64,000 bases of DNA from Tritonibacter scottomollicae. Lineage in GTDB: Bacteria > Pseudomonadota > Alphaproteobacteria > Rhodobacterales > Rhodobacteraceae. The notes under the pieces are model-generated. The model was not told the origin of the DNA. It searched no databases and worked only from the letters and a program-made list of their open reading frames with translations. The DNA lies in assembly GCF_003003215.1 (NCBI RefSeq), contig NZ_PVUF01000001.1, forward strand, positions 434,001 through 498,000, read 5' to 3'. Position numbers and translations under genes: made by a program. Below, in pieces: positions 8,845 through 17,519 of this stretch (within the stretch, counting starts at the first letter, position 1; the number at the start of each line of letters is the position of its first letter).

Positions 8845-9747
8845 ATGCATAATCTGAACAGCATTCCCCTCTCTGCGTTACGCACCATTGAGGCAATCGC
8901 GCGTCATGGAACTCTACGCGCAGCCGCTGAGGAGCTGGGCGTCACCTCCGGCGCGCTGAGCCAGCGCCTTGGTAAGGCGGAAGAGATTTTGGGGCAGGTG
9001 CTGTTTCACCGGACCTCAAAGGGTCTGCACCCAACAGAGATTTGCACGCGGATCGCCCCCCGGCTGTCCGCCGCAATGGCAGAGCTGTCTGCCGTATTGA
9101 GCGAGGTGCGAAACCGGCAGGGTGATGCGCTGACGCTGACGGTGGCACCGATCTTTGCCAGCCGATGGTTGATCTGGCGGTTGCGGCGCTTCAATGACAC
9201 CAATCCGCACATCCGGCTCAGCGTTATACCCACCGCGGATGTGATTGATCTGAATACCTCTGACGTCGATATCGGTATCCGGGTCAGCGAAAGCGGTCCT
9301 CTGGGCGCAGAGGCGACGCCGCTGTTGGTGCAGCGGGTGTTTCCGGTTTGCGCGCCTGAGATCGCAGCTCAGATCCGCGCACCAGAAGATCTGTTTCGTT
9401 TTCCAGTGATCCGGGAGGATGCGCGGCTCTATGGCTGGGCCTCTTGGCTTGCGCACATTGGATTGGCGGAGCAGGAAATCCCTGCCGGACCAACGTTTGC
9501 GGATTCCTCGCTCTGCCTTGATGCGGCGATGACCGGGCAGGGTGTGTTCATGGCATGGGAAACTCTGGCGTGCGACGCGCTGGAGCGGGGGCAGGTTGCC
9601 GCTCCTCTTGCGCATCGCGCCGACACAAAGGCCACCTATTGGTTTGCCGTCGCCCCCCATGCGGCGCGCAACCCAGCGGTAAAGGTATTTCGGGTGTGGT
9701 TGGAGGCAGAACTCGCATGTTCGATGGCGTTCTGGGGCAAATCTTAA
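8845..9747 (+). CDS. LysR-family transcriptional regulator (GcvA-like)
   Basis: 300 residues. The N-terminal winged helix is plain: LSALRTIEAIARHGTLRAAA then EELGVTSGALSQRLGKAEE (residues 9-47), then the FHRTSKGLHPTE wing. The effector domain has the GcvA-like pattern (FASRWLIWRLRRFNDTNPHIRLS, VDIGIRVSES). It lies between the receptor and the convergent NRPS gene. It may regulate this iron block, but nothing in the sequence proves that. It is followed directly by a strong palindrome acting as terminator. Confidence 0.9.
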   Translation: MHNLNSIPLSALRTIEAIARHGTLRAAAEELGVTSGALSQRLGKAEEILGQVLFHRTSKGLHPTEICTRIAPRLSAAMAELSAVLSEVRNRQGDALTLTVAPIFASRWLIWRLRRFNDTNPHIRLSVIPTADVIDLNTSDVDIGIRVSESGPLGAEATPLLVQRVFPVCAPEIAAQIRAPEDLFRFPVIREDARLYGWASWLAHIGLAEQEIPAGPTFADSSLCLDAAMTGQGVFMAWETLACDALERGQVAAPLAHRADTKATYWFAVAPHAARNPAVKVFRVWLEAELACSMAFWGKS

Positions 9748-9782
9748 TTCAGCGGGCCCAGAGACTAAGGCCCGCTGAATTA
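9745..9782. terminator. Bidirectional stem-loop between convergent LysR and NRPS genes
   Basis: TAATTCAGCGGGCC (9745-9758) pairs perfectly over 14 bp with GGCCCGCTGAATTA (9769-9782), with a 10-nt loop. The stem begins within the LysR stop codon and ends 7 bp before the NRPS stop. A long perfect stem between converging genes fits a shared terminator. Confidence 0.75.
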
Positions 9783-9788
9783 GCGACA

Positions 9789-12700
9789 TCACACATCGTA
9801 TGCTTGATCCAGATCTGTGCGGAATTGTGCGTGGAACATCTGATCGCCAATAATGTGCAGGTGGTTGGTTCCCGGCACTACCGTGGCTGCTGACGCACGC
9901 GGGGAGTAGCGCCGCCAGTCTACCAGATTGAGGCCACGGCTCAGACTGTCTCCGGCACTGTAAGAACGCACCGGGACATCCAGGCGCGACACCTGATAGC
10001 GCCGAAATACCAACGCGTTGTCGATCAGCACCCAAAAGGTGTGCTCTCGGCTCGACACCTCTGGCCCATCAACGGGTAAAGGGTCCGCCTCATTGCCGAT
10101 AAAGCGCAGGAATTGCGCATAACACAGCTCATCCATCGCATCGATCAGCGCATCCCACTGAGGGCGCATCCGGGTCTGAGCCAGCCAGCGCCGCAGGTCC
10201 ACCTCCAGTTGCTCCCGTTCGCCGGGAGCGAACTCTGGCACTGCGCCCGGCGCAAAATCGCGACCCAGATCGCAGACATCCACCATTCCCACCATCTGAA
10301 TATCGACGTCATCGTGCAACTGCCGGGCCGCTTCCCAAGCAAGAAGGCCACCCCAACTCCAGCCAAGGAAAGCACAAGGATGCCCTTTGCTCTCGCGGCG
10401 AATGTGATCAACGTAGTCCGCAACGACCTCCGGTACCGAGACATTGAGGCGCTTTTCCTCGTTGAGCGAATGGCAGAGAAAACCCGTGACAGGCTGATCC
10501 GCGTCCAATGCAGCGGTGAGGCGCATGTATTCGCGGGTGGAAACCAAAAGCCCCGGAAAACAATAAAGCATCGGCCGATGGCCGGTGCCGCGCAGTGCAA
10601 TGGCCTGCCGTCCTGTGGAACGCCCCGTTGCGATCCGCGCGGCCAGTTGCCGCACAGTGGGCGCATCAAACAGATCCGCGATGGTCAACGGCGTTGCCGG
10701 CCAGTGCTTGCGCATTTCGGCAATCACCTTGAGCGCAATCAGGGATTTGCCACCACACGCAAAAAAGTCATCGGTGACGCCAAGCGCTGAATTGCCGATC
10801 TGCGTGCGCCAGATCCGGAACATTACGGTCTCGGTCTCGCCGTCTGGAGCCACATTTTTGGTGGCGTTCTGGCGCGTTCCGGGTAAGGGCAGGGCAGTGC
10901 GGTCGAGTTTGGCATTGGCGTTGGTCGGCATCCGGTCCAGTACCACAATCGCTGCGGGGATCATGTGGCGAGGCAGTCGCGCTTCCAGCGCCCGCATCAG
11001 ATCTTCTTCCTGCACCTGAGGCGGCGCGACCACATAGCCAACGAGACGTTTGTGCCCGTCATCTTCGCGCAACAGCACCAGAGCCTCCGAGACATCTGTC
11101 TGGTCCAATAATGCGGCCTCTATTTCACCGGGCTCAATACGATACCCGTTGAGTTTGACCTGCAGGTCGACGCGGCCCAGAAACTCGATGGTGCCATCCT
11201 CACGCCAGCGTCCAAGGTCGCCGGATTTGTAAAGACGCGCAGCTTCCCGTCCATCCAGATCGGGCGCAAAGGGATCGGGAATGAAACGCTCTGCGGTGGT
11301 GCCGGGGCGGTTTACATAGCCGCGCGCGACACCTTCGCCACCAAGATGGATCTCACCCACGACACCGATTGGGCAGGGCATCATGTTTGCATCAAGCACA
11401 TAGGCGCGGCGGTGCCCCACAGCGCGACCCAGAGGGGCGTAGGCGCCCTCGAATTTAGTACCCGCCCGCACCTTCCAGACCATCGGCGTCATAATCGTCT
11501 CGGTAGGTCCGTAGCCATTGATCAGAAGGGGCGCGCGCAGTTCATCTGACAGCAGCTCAAAGGTGCTTTGGGCCAGCCCTTCACCCCCAAAGGAGAAAAG
11601 CCGCATATCCGGAGCTTCGCCAGTTTCGCGCGCCCATTCGGCCAGTTGCTGCAGGTATGTCGTCGGGATCGAGGCATTATTGCAGCCATGGGTTCGCATC
11701 GCGGCCAAGGTTTGCTCAGGCGTCCAAAGCGGGCCATGCGGGATCACCGCTGAACCACCCATCATCAGCGGGTTCATCCAGCGTTCGTGACCACCGTCCG
11801 AAGAAAACGGCAAGAAGGGCAGCTCTCGGCTCTCGGCGCTCATCTCGTAGACACGAGCGGTGTCTTGCAGGTGGTCACTCAGAGGGCCGTGTTCCACCGC
11901 GACCCCCTTCGGTTTGCCGGTAGAGCCGGAGGTATACATGATGTAAGCGATTTGATCGCGGTGGATGGGGACCTCGGGGTTATACTCTGGCTGGTCCGCG
12001 CCGGGTTCATCATCAAGGCACAAGACATGCGCCGCGATCCCCTGCGGGAGGCGGTTCAGATAGCGGCGACGGGTCACCACAACGGCGACACCCGCATCCG
12101 TCAAAATATGGTGATTGCGGCTCTCCGGGTGGTCTGGTTCGACTGGAATATAGGCTCCACCCGCCTTCAGCGCGGCAAGGATCGCCATCACAGCGTCGAT
12201 CCCGCGTTCCACCATAATCGCCACTGGCATTTCTGCGCGCACACCACGCGCGATGAGGTGGTGAGCCAATTGATTGGCGCTGCGGTTCAGGCGATCATGG
12301 CTCCAGGACTCGCTATCTGAAATCAGCGCGGTTTTTTCCGGTGTCAGGCGCGCGTGCTCTGCGATTAGGTCATGAACCGGACGGGGATCGTTCTCCGCGT
12401 CGTCTGCATAAGGCGCAGAGAGATGGTCAAGCTCATCCTCCATAAGAAGTGGAATGCGCGCCACCGGGAGTTCGGGTTCCTTGAGGCCGGTGCACAAAAC
12501 CCGCGCCAGATGGGTGAGCAGCCGCTCGATAAGCGCGGGTTCGAATAGGTCACGAGCGTAATTGGCGTGTAGTGTAAGACCGCCGTCTTGGTGCCGTTGC
12601 GCAATCAGTAGGCACTCGCCCTGTGTGGCAGGTTGCGGCGGATCAAGGCGTCGCAGCCCCTCTGGCAGGGATTGATAACCCACGACATGCAGCGTGACCG

Positions 12701-13661
12701 CCCCCATGACATGACGATCTGCCCCATCCCTGCGCAACATGTCCTGTACCAGTTGCGCAGACGAAAGGGGCCGCGCGCGCGCCTCTGATATAGCGCCTGC
12801 CGTGTGGCGCAGCGCTGAGGGGAATGATGCATAAGGGGTTAGCGCAAGACAAAGCGGCAGGAGATCCTCGCTGCGGCGCTGGCTGAAGGGGCGGGTCTCA
12901 CCAAGCGCAAAGCGCAGGCGGCTTTGACCGCTGTAGCGCATCAGCACAATGCCAAGCGCAGTGGCTATCGAGGTTTCCGCCGTGGTGGCGTCAATCCCAA
13001 ACGGGGAGAGGGTCTCGGCGTCAATCGAAAGCTGTGTATGGCCGCGGAAGGTGCCTTCTTTGCCGTTGTAACGCTGTGGCAAGCGGACATTCAGGATTTC
13101 GGGGTCTTGCAGCAGCTTACGCCAGTGTTCGAGGCGCTTGCGTTCTGCCTCGGTTGATACGGGGATCGGTTTCGGCAGATCTTCAGAAGATGTGCTTTCT
13201 TGGGTTAAGGCCTGCGCAAAACGGGCAGCAATTTGATTAAGGACACCCTGATCCGCCAGAACCGGATGCAAGGCGACGCCGAGGAGGCTGCCTGTTTCAC
13301 CACTGCCGACGTAAACGGCGGCCAGCGGCCCCGAGTCGAGAGAGAAACGCGCGTTCGTAAGGGTGGTTTCAAACTCCTCTATTGGGACTTCGCTCACCGC
13401 GATCTTATGAGAGGCAATTTCCTTGCGCCGAAAGGCACCCCCGGCCTGGCGGACCAGACGGGTGGCAAAAACCGGATTATTCGCAATCATCTCCGTCGCA
13501 GCGCGGCAGATATCGGCGACACTCCACCGAGGATCAATGGCAAGACGCAGGCGCTGGATCACAAAAGGCGCCAGTTGCCCCACTTGATCATGGGCACAAA
13601 TCTGCGCCTCCGCGTGCGAGAGTGCATCATGCGTGTGGGGGAGGGTGGTATCCGTCGTCAT
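9789..13661 (-). CDS. Siderophore nonribosomal peptide synthetase, single module C*-A-PCP-TE
   Basis: 1290 residues from the ATG at 13661, which overlaps the MbtH stop by 4 bp and has AAGGAGG before it. Residues about 15-400 are a condensation-like domain in which HHxxxDG reads HPVLADQ (132-138), so the second catalytic His is missing. The adenylation domain covers about 430-925: A3 at 576-586 (YTSGSTGKPKG), A5 at 717-722 (YGPTET), A7 YKSGDLGRW, A10 NAKLDRTALP. The carrier domain has its phosphopantetheine Ser at 973 (FACGGKS). The C-terminal thioesterase has Ser1102 in GWSWGG. The layout resembles EntF and VbsS. With hydroxylase, acyltransferase and esterase genes nearby, it probably activates an N-hydroxy-N-acyl amino acid and lets the TE oligomerise it into an ester-linked siderophore; this is inference. 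Confidence 0.92.
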   Translation of the reverse strand: MTTDTTLPHTHDALSHAEAQICAHDQVGQLAPFVIQRLRLAIDPRWSVADICRAATEMIANNPVFATRLVRQAGGAFRRKEIASHKIAVSEVPIEEFETTLTNARFSLDSGPLAAVYVGSGETGSLLGVALHPVLADQGVLNQIAARFAQALTQESTSSEDLPKPIPVSTEAERKRLEHWRKLLQDPEILNVRLPQRYNGKEGTFRGHTQLSIDAETLSPFGIDATTAETSIATALGIVLMRYSGQSRLRFALGETRPFSQRRSEDLLPLCLALTPYASFPSALRHTAGAISEARARPLSSAQLVQDMLRRDGADRHVMGAVTLHVVGYQSLPEGLRRLDPPQPATQGECLLIAQRHQDGGLTLHANYARDLFEPALIERLLTHLARVLCTGLKEPELPVARIPLLMEDELDHLSAPYADDAENDPRPVHDLIAEHARLTPEKTALISDSESWSHDRLNRSANQLAHHLIARGVRAEMPVAIMVERGIDAVMAILAALKAGGAYIPVEPDHPESRNHHILTDAGVAVVVTRRRYLNRLPQGIAAHVLCLDDEPGADQPEYNPEVPIHRDQIAYIMYTSGSTGKPKGVAVEHGPLSDHLQDTARVYEMSAESRELPFLPFSSDGGHERWMNPLMMGGSAVIPHGPLWTPEQTLAAMRTHGCNNASIPTTYLQQLAEWARETGEAPDMRLFSFGGEGLAQSTFELLSDELRAPLLINGYGPTETIMTPMVWKVRAGTKFEGAYAPLGRAVGHRRAYVLDANMMPCPIGVVGEIHLGGEGVARGYVNRPGTTAERFIPDPFAPDLDGREAARLYKSGDLGRWREDGTIEFLGRVDLQVKLNGYRIEPGEIEAALLDQTDVSEALVLLREDDGHKRLVGYVVAPPQVQEEDLMRALEARLPRHMIPAAIVVLDRMPTNANAKLDRTALPLPGTRQNATKNVAPDGETETVMFRIWRTQIGNSALGVTDDFFACGGKSLIALKVIAEMRKHWPATPLTIADLFDAPTVRQLAARIATGRSTGRQAIALRGTGHRPMLYCFPGLLVSTREYMRLTAALDADQPVTGFLCHSLNEEKRLNVSVPEVVADYVDHIRRESKGHPCAFLGWSWGGLLAWEAARQLHDDVDIQMVGMVDVCDLGRDFAPGAVPEFAPGEREQLEVDLRRWLAQTRMRPQWDALIDAMDELCYAQFLRFIGNEADPLPVDGPEVSSREHTFWVLIDNALVFRRYQVSRLDVPVRSYSAGDSLSRGLNLVDWRRYSPRASAATVVPGTNHLHIIGDQMFHAQFRTDLDQAYDV

Positions 13662-13855
13662 GCCATAGCCTCCTTCAGCGCAGCAGGGCGGGGATCCCGC
13701 CAGTTCTGCTCCACCCTCGCAAGGCAATCGGCGTGACATTCGGGTGCGCCTTGTGCCTGCCAACCTGCAGGCACCGGTAGCGCGGCGGGCCAGACCGACC
13801 AGCGGTCTTCGGTGTTTTTCACGCAGATCCAGAGTTCGGGGTCAGGGTGCGTCAT
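13658..13855 (-). CDS. MbtH-like protein
   Basis: 65 residues with the MbtH signature: an N-terminal aromatic/valine strand (WICVKNTEDRWSVWP), PVPAGWQ, and a C-terminal VEQNWRDPRPAALKEAM. MbtH proteins bind the adenylation domain of NRPSs and are needed for their solubility or activity. It is the first gene of the NRPS operon, with a good ribosome site (GGGAGAG), and its stop overlaps the NRPS start by 4 bp. It will act on the adenylation domain of that NRPS. Confidence 0.92.
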   Translation of the reverse strand: MTHPDPELWICVKNTEDRWSVWPAALPVPAGWQAQGAPECHADCLARVEQNWRDPRPAALKEAMA

Positions 13856-13888
13856 CGGGCTCTCCCATTAAAAACGTATCGAGTCTGA

Positions 13889-13913
13889 GACGTCAGCCGC
13901 CGCGTGAAATTCA
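13889..13913 (-). promoter_or_regulatory. Putative ECF-sigma (iron-starvation type) promoter of mbtH-NRPS
   Basis: On the minus strand TGAATTT (13913-13907) is followed after exactly 14 bases by CGTC (13892-13889), 34 bp before the MbtH start. The same motif and spacing occur at 13944 and 17490. Written as TGAAT-N16-CGT it matches the form of the PvdS iron-starvation box (TAAAT-N16-CGT). Confidence 0.65.
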
Positions 13914-13943
13914 CCCTTCGGGAGAGATTTTCTCGGGCCAGAG

Positions 13944-13968
13944 TGAATTTTCGGGCCGCTCTTGCGTC
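13944..13968 (+). promoter_or_regulatory. Putative ECF-sigma promoter of the MATE/PLP/esterase operon
   Basis: TGAATTT (13944-13950), 14 bases, then CGTC (13965-13968). It is back to back with the promoter of the mbtH-NRPS operon: the two -35-like elements are 30 bp apart and point outward. Transcription would start near 13976, downstream of the upstream GTG of the exporter frame and upstream of its ATG at 14030. This also decides the start codon. Confidence 0.65.
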
Positions 13969-14029
13969 CTATTGGGACGAAACCCGCTCCGCGCGACCCG
14001 ATGCCCATATTTATTTGGATTTTGCTCCC

Positions 14030-15379
14030 ATGCCGCACCTGAGCCCTATTGACCTTGGCAGCCCGCGACTGGGGCGCACCTTGTTGCGGATTGCATTGCC
14101 AACAGTCGGAGGTCTTACGATCAACGCGACCCATCAGGGGGTGGATGCTTATTTTGTTGGGCAGCTGGGACCCGAAGCTCTGGCAGCTGTCAGTCTGGCA
14201 CTGCCGCTTGCGGGGGTGACTGCGGCGCTTGGGGTCGGGTTGGGGGTAGGCTGTGCCACCCATGTCGCGCGCGCGCTCGGCGCGGGGACACGCGCCGAAG
14301 CCGGGCAGGTGGCCTCTGCGGCAATGGGACTGTGTCTGCTTCTTGCGACGATCCTTGCCGGTGTCCTTTGGAGCGGGCGTGGGGTGCTGCCGGATCTGCT
14401 TGGCGCAGCAGAGGGCGTCGCAGCTCCTGCGCAGGCCTACCTTTCGATCATGGCGTTTTCCGCCGCTTTGGGCATGGTGCAAATCCTGTGTGATTTCATA
14501 GCGATAGGCGAGGGGAATGCACGGTTTAGCTTACTGACGCTTTGTCTGTGCTTTGGTCTCAATATCCTGCTCGACCCGCTTTTGATCTTTACCGCGGGGC
14601 TTGGCGTTTCGGGCGCAGCCCTTGCCACGGTGCTGGCGCAGCTTGCGACGTTGATGCTCTATGTGTGGTATTTCGCGCGCCAGCGCGGCGCATTGCGTCT
14701 GCGCCCCAACCTCAACCCTGCGGCGCGGGCATGGCTTTGGCCGGTGCTGCGTGTCGGGTTGCCAGAGGCGGGGTCGGTCCTGCTGACGAGCCTTGCGTTT
14801 GTGGTGATGTACCACATGGCAGGTCGGCTTGAGGGGGCAGAAGGGCAGGCGGCGATGGGGATCGCCCTGCGGCTCTGGCTGATGGCGAGCCTTCCGGTTG
14901 AGGGTTTTTGCCTCGGAGCGCAGCCGTTGCTGTCACATGCCGCCGGGGCTGGAAACCTGCTCCGGTTGAGCTGCGCGATGTTCTGGATCGTGGGTGTCTC
15001 CGTTTCTGGCGGTGTGCTGATGGCGATATCAGGGCTGCTGGCACCTCTACCTCTCGTTCAGCTCTTTACGGGTAACGAGACCGTCACAGCACTTGCCGTG
15101 CCCGCTGTCTGCCTGTTGTCGATGTCGCTGCCTGCCGTCGCCCTGCGGCATGCCACGCAAGTGCTGTTGCAGGCCACGCTCAGAGTGCGGCTCGCTGCTG
15201 TATTGGCACTGGCTCCACTGGGTTGGTTGCTTTTGCCGCTGCTCATCTGGTTGGTTCCGCGATTTGGCTTTGACGCTCTCGCGCTCAGCCTTGCTGCCGC
15301 CACGCTTTTGACCGGCGTCGGTGCGGCGCTGATCCTGTGGCGCATGCCACGCCCCTCAAACTCCGGAGTTCTCGCATGA
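14030..15379 (+). CDS. MATE-family efflux transporter (probable siderophore exporter)
   Basis: 449 residues from the ATG at 14030 (MPHLSPIDLGSPRLGRTLL). The frame is open from a GTG at 13904, but that codon lies before the promoter. About twelve membrane segments are visible, with the two-fold MATE architecture: IALPTVGGLTINATHQGVDAY in the first half, and a repeat in the second half (LRVGLPEAGSVLLTSLAFV). MATE proteins export small organic molecules in exchange for H+ or Na+. It is first in an operon with a PLP enzyme (4-bp overlap) and a siderophore esterase, so its cargo is most likely the finished siderophore. MFS exporters are more usual in siderophore clusters. Confidence 0.88.
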   Translation: MPHLSPIDLGSPRLGRTLLRIALPTVGGLTINATHQGVDAYFVGQLGPEALAAVSLALPLAGVTAALGVGLGVGCATHVARALGAGTRAEAGQVASAAMGLCLLLATILAGVLWSGRGVLPDLLGAAEGVAAPAQAYLSIMAFSAALGMVQILCDFIAIGEGNARFSLLTLCLCFGLNILLDPLLIFTAGLGVSGAALATVLAQLATLMLYVWYFARQRGALRLRPNLNPAARAWLWPVLRVGLPEAGSVLLTSLAFVVMYHMAGRLEGAEGQAAMGIALRLWLMASLPVEGFCLGAQPLLSHAAGAGNLLRLSCAMFWIVGVSVSGGVLMAISGLLAPLPLVQLFTGNETVTALAVPAVCLLSMSLPAVALRHATQVLLQATLRVRLAAVLALAPLGWLLLPLLIWLVPRFGFDALALSLAAATLLTGVGAALILWRMPRPSNSGVLA

Positions 15380-16563
15380 AAGATCACGAAATCCAGCACT
15401 TCAGCGATCTGGATCGCTTGACTGAACCCTTGATTGGACCAGAGACCGCGATGCCCCATGATGCCAGTTCAGTGCCAATCTTCCAGACGTCCTCATTCCT
15501 GTTTGATCGCTATGAAGACATGGCCGCAGTCTTTGCAGGTCAATCTGATCGCTACATTTATACCCGAGGTAACAATCCCACTGTAGCAGAACTAGAGGCG
15601 CTGATCGCCCGCATGGAAGGGGTCGAGGCCGCGCGTGGTTTCGCCTCTGGCATGGCGGCGATTGCATCTGCGGTGCTGCCCTTTGTAGAGGCGGGCAGCC
15701 GGGTGGTGGCTGTCAATAATCTCTATTCTGATGCCTTCCGCCTGTTTGAGTGCGTGCTGAAAAAATTCGGTGTTACCACAGATTACGTGGATGGCACCGA
15801 TACAGAAGCTGTTCTGGCAGCCTTGCCCGGTGCCAGCCTGATCTATCTGGAAAGCCCCGCCTCATGGAGTTTCACCACGCAGGATCTGCGCGCCATAGGG
15901 GCCGAAGCACGTAGGCTTGGGGTGGTCTCGGTGATCGACAACAGCTGGGCGACACCGCTGTTTCAGCGACCGGCAGAGTTTGGCGTCGACCTCATCGTAC
16001 ACGCGGCATCCAAATATCTCGCCGGACATTCCGACACCATTGCTGGGCTGGTGGCAGGGCCAAAGGCCCTGATGGACCGGATCAATCATGAGGCTTATCA
16101 CTACCTTGGTGGTAAAATGTCTCCCTTTGACGCGTGGTTGGTGCTGCGCGGTATGCGCAGCTTGCACCTGCGGATGGCGCGCCATTGTGCAAACGGTCTG
16201 GCGTTGGGGCGCGCTCTGAGTGCCGATGCTGCGGTGACTCATGTGCGTCATCCGGCCTTTGAGGCGAACCCCGGCAACGCGTGCCTGTCAGGCTATGGCG
16301 GGCTCTTCGCCTTTGATCTGGATGACAGCGTCGATATCGCGCGATTTACCAACGCCTTGCGGGTGGTGAAAATCGGCGTGAGCTGGGGTGGGCCAGAGAG
16401 TTTGGTGATCCCGGCGCAGGCTGCATTAGGGCTATCTGGTGCGGCCAATGTGTTCCAGCGATTTGGCACTCCGGCGGGATCGGTGCGCATCGCAGCGGGG
16501 CTTGAACAACAAGAGGCCTTGGTAGAGGACGTGCTGAACGCCATTGAGGAGGGTCGCAGGTGA
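15376..16563 (+). CDS. PLP-dependent Cys/Met metabolism enzyme (cystathionine lyase/synthase family)
   Basis: 395 residues. Family marks are plain: SDRYIYTRGNNPTVAELE near residue 58, ARGFASGMAAIASAV (PLP phosphate binding), the Asp of VSVIDNSWATPLFQRP, and the Schiff-base lysine in VHAASKYLAGHSD near residue 215. The C-terminal domain has VSWGGPESL. The fold covers MetC, MetB and related gamma- and beta-elimination enzymes. It overlaps the exporter stop and the esterase start by 4 bp each, so it is cotranslated with siderophore genes. Its role there is unknown: it may supply or process an amino acid building block, or be a sulfur-metabolism gene brought along. Confidence 0.88.
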   Translation: MKDHEIQHFSDLDRLTEPLIGPETAMPHDASSVPIFQTSSFLFDRYEDMAAVFAGQSDRYIYTRGNNPTVAELEALIARMEGVEAARGFASGMAAIASAVLPFVEAGSRVVAVNNLYSDAFRLFECVLKKFGVTTDYVDGTDTEAVLAALPGASLIYLESPASWSFTTQDLRAIGAEARRLGVVSVIDNSWATPLFQRPAEFGVDLIVHAASKYLAGHSDTIAGLVAGPKALMDRINHEAYHYLGGKMSPFDAWLVLRGMRSLHLRMARHCANGLALGRALSADAAVTHVRHPAFEANPGNACLSGYGGLFAFDLDDSVDIARFTNALRVVKIGVSWGGPESLVIPAQAALGLSGAANVFQRFGTPAGSVRIAAGLEQQEALVEDVLNAIEEGRR

Positions 16564-17438
16564 CAGAAATCAAACCGCTAGCCGAGGGCGAAGCATGGGC
16601 CGGGGCAAAATGGTACGACCTTGCAGATCGCGAAAGCGGCGCGGTGCGACGTGTCTTCCTCTGGGTGCCGCCTGAGGCCGCAGGACAAGCACCGACCGAG
16701 GGTTGGCCTGTTCTCTATATGACCGACGGCAATGCGGTGATCGCGACAGCAATCGATGCAATGCGCGCACAGGCCTGCTACCCGTCGGGAACCAACACCG
16801 GCTGGGGTGTTCTGGTGGCGATTGGCTATCCCACCGACGACGCCTATGATCCTTTTCGGCGAAGCTGGGACCTCGGCCCGCCACCGGGGCAAAACTACCC
16901 GCCTTTCTGGGATGACGGTGAGGAGGTGCGCACCGGCGGCGGCGGCGAAATGGCGCGGTTCCTGCTGGAGGATGTGCGTTCTTTCGTGGCCGCCAAGGTC
17001 CGGGTCAATCCAGAGCATCAGGGGTTATTTGGTCACTCCTTTGGTGGTCTGTTTGCGCTCTGGCTGCTGTTTCAGAACCCCAAGGCCTTTAGCCACTGGA
17101 TCGCGGCCAGCCCGGCGATCACCTGGGAGGAGAGTTTCCTGCTGGATCATTTGTCTCGCTTTTATGCGGGCGCGGCGCAAGCCTATGTGCATTTGTCGGC
17201 GGGCGAATGGGAGGGCGACCATCTGGCCCCCTTTCAGACCCAAGCACCCGAGGCTGCAGAGCGTTTGAAAGAGAAGGCAAAGACCCGCACAATTGCCGCC
17301 GCACAAGAGATGGCCGCCACCCTGTCAAAACATCCGGGCCTAACCGCAGACTACGAGACCTATGGCGGGGAAAACCACATGTCGGTGCTTCCCGTGGCTG
17401 TGAACCGCGCGATCCAGCGGGTATTTGCCTTGAGTTGA
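16560..17438 (+). CDS. Ferri-siderophore esterase (IroE/Fes/BesA-like alpha/beta hydrolase)
   Basis: 292 residues from the GTG at 16560 (GTGA overlap with the previous stop, GGAGGG before it). It belongs to the enterochelin-esterase-like hydrolases: WPVLYMTDGNA strand, VLVAIGYPTDDAYD, a long insert with RRSWDLGPPP, nucleophile Ser in GLFGHSFGGLFALW near residue 162, and the C-terminal His in GGENHMSVLP. There is no signal peptide, so it should act in the cytoplasm, cutting the ester bonds of the imported ferric siderophore to release iron. Its presence argues that the siderophore is an ester-linked oligomer. Confidence 0.85.
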   Translation: MTEIKPLAEGEAWAGAKWYDLADRESGAVRRVFLWVPPEAAGQAPTEGWPVLYMTDGNAVIATAIDAMRAQACYPSGTNTGWGVLVAIGYPTDDAYDPFRRSWDLGPPPGQNYPPFWDDGEEVRTGGGGEMARFLLEDVRSFVAAKVRVNPEHQGLFGHSFGGLFALWLLFQNPKAFSHWIAASPAITWEESFLLDHLSRFYAGAAQAYVHLSAGEWEGDHLAPFQTQAPEAAERLKEKAKTRTIAAAQEMAATLSKHPGLTADYETYGGENHMSVLPVAVNRAIQRVFALS

Positions 17439-17489
17439 CGTCTGCGCAAAAGGTCACGTGTAAATCTGATTTTTTCTGCGAAGTGTGAC

Positions 17490-17514
17490 TGAATTTCTGC
17501 CGACTTCCTCCGTC
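17490..17514 (+). promoter_or_regulatory. Putative ECF-sigma promoter of the acyltransferase-hydroxylase operon
   Basis: TGAATTT (17490-17496), 14 bases, then CGTC (17511-17514). It is identical in both elements and in spacing to the two sites in the 13.9-kb divergent region. It lies in the gap between the esterase stop and the acyltransferase start. Confidence 0.65.
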
Positions 17515-17519
17515 CCTTT

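Noticed and set aside
13904-14029. Longer start (GTG at 13904) for the MATE exporter
   Set aside because: It would lie upstream of the promoter at 13944-13968 and adds 42 residues without membrane or family character.
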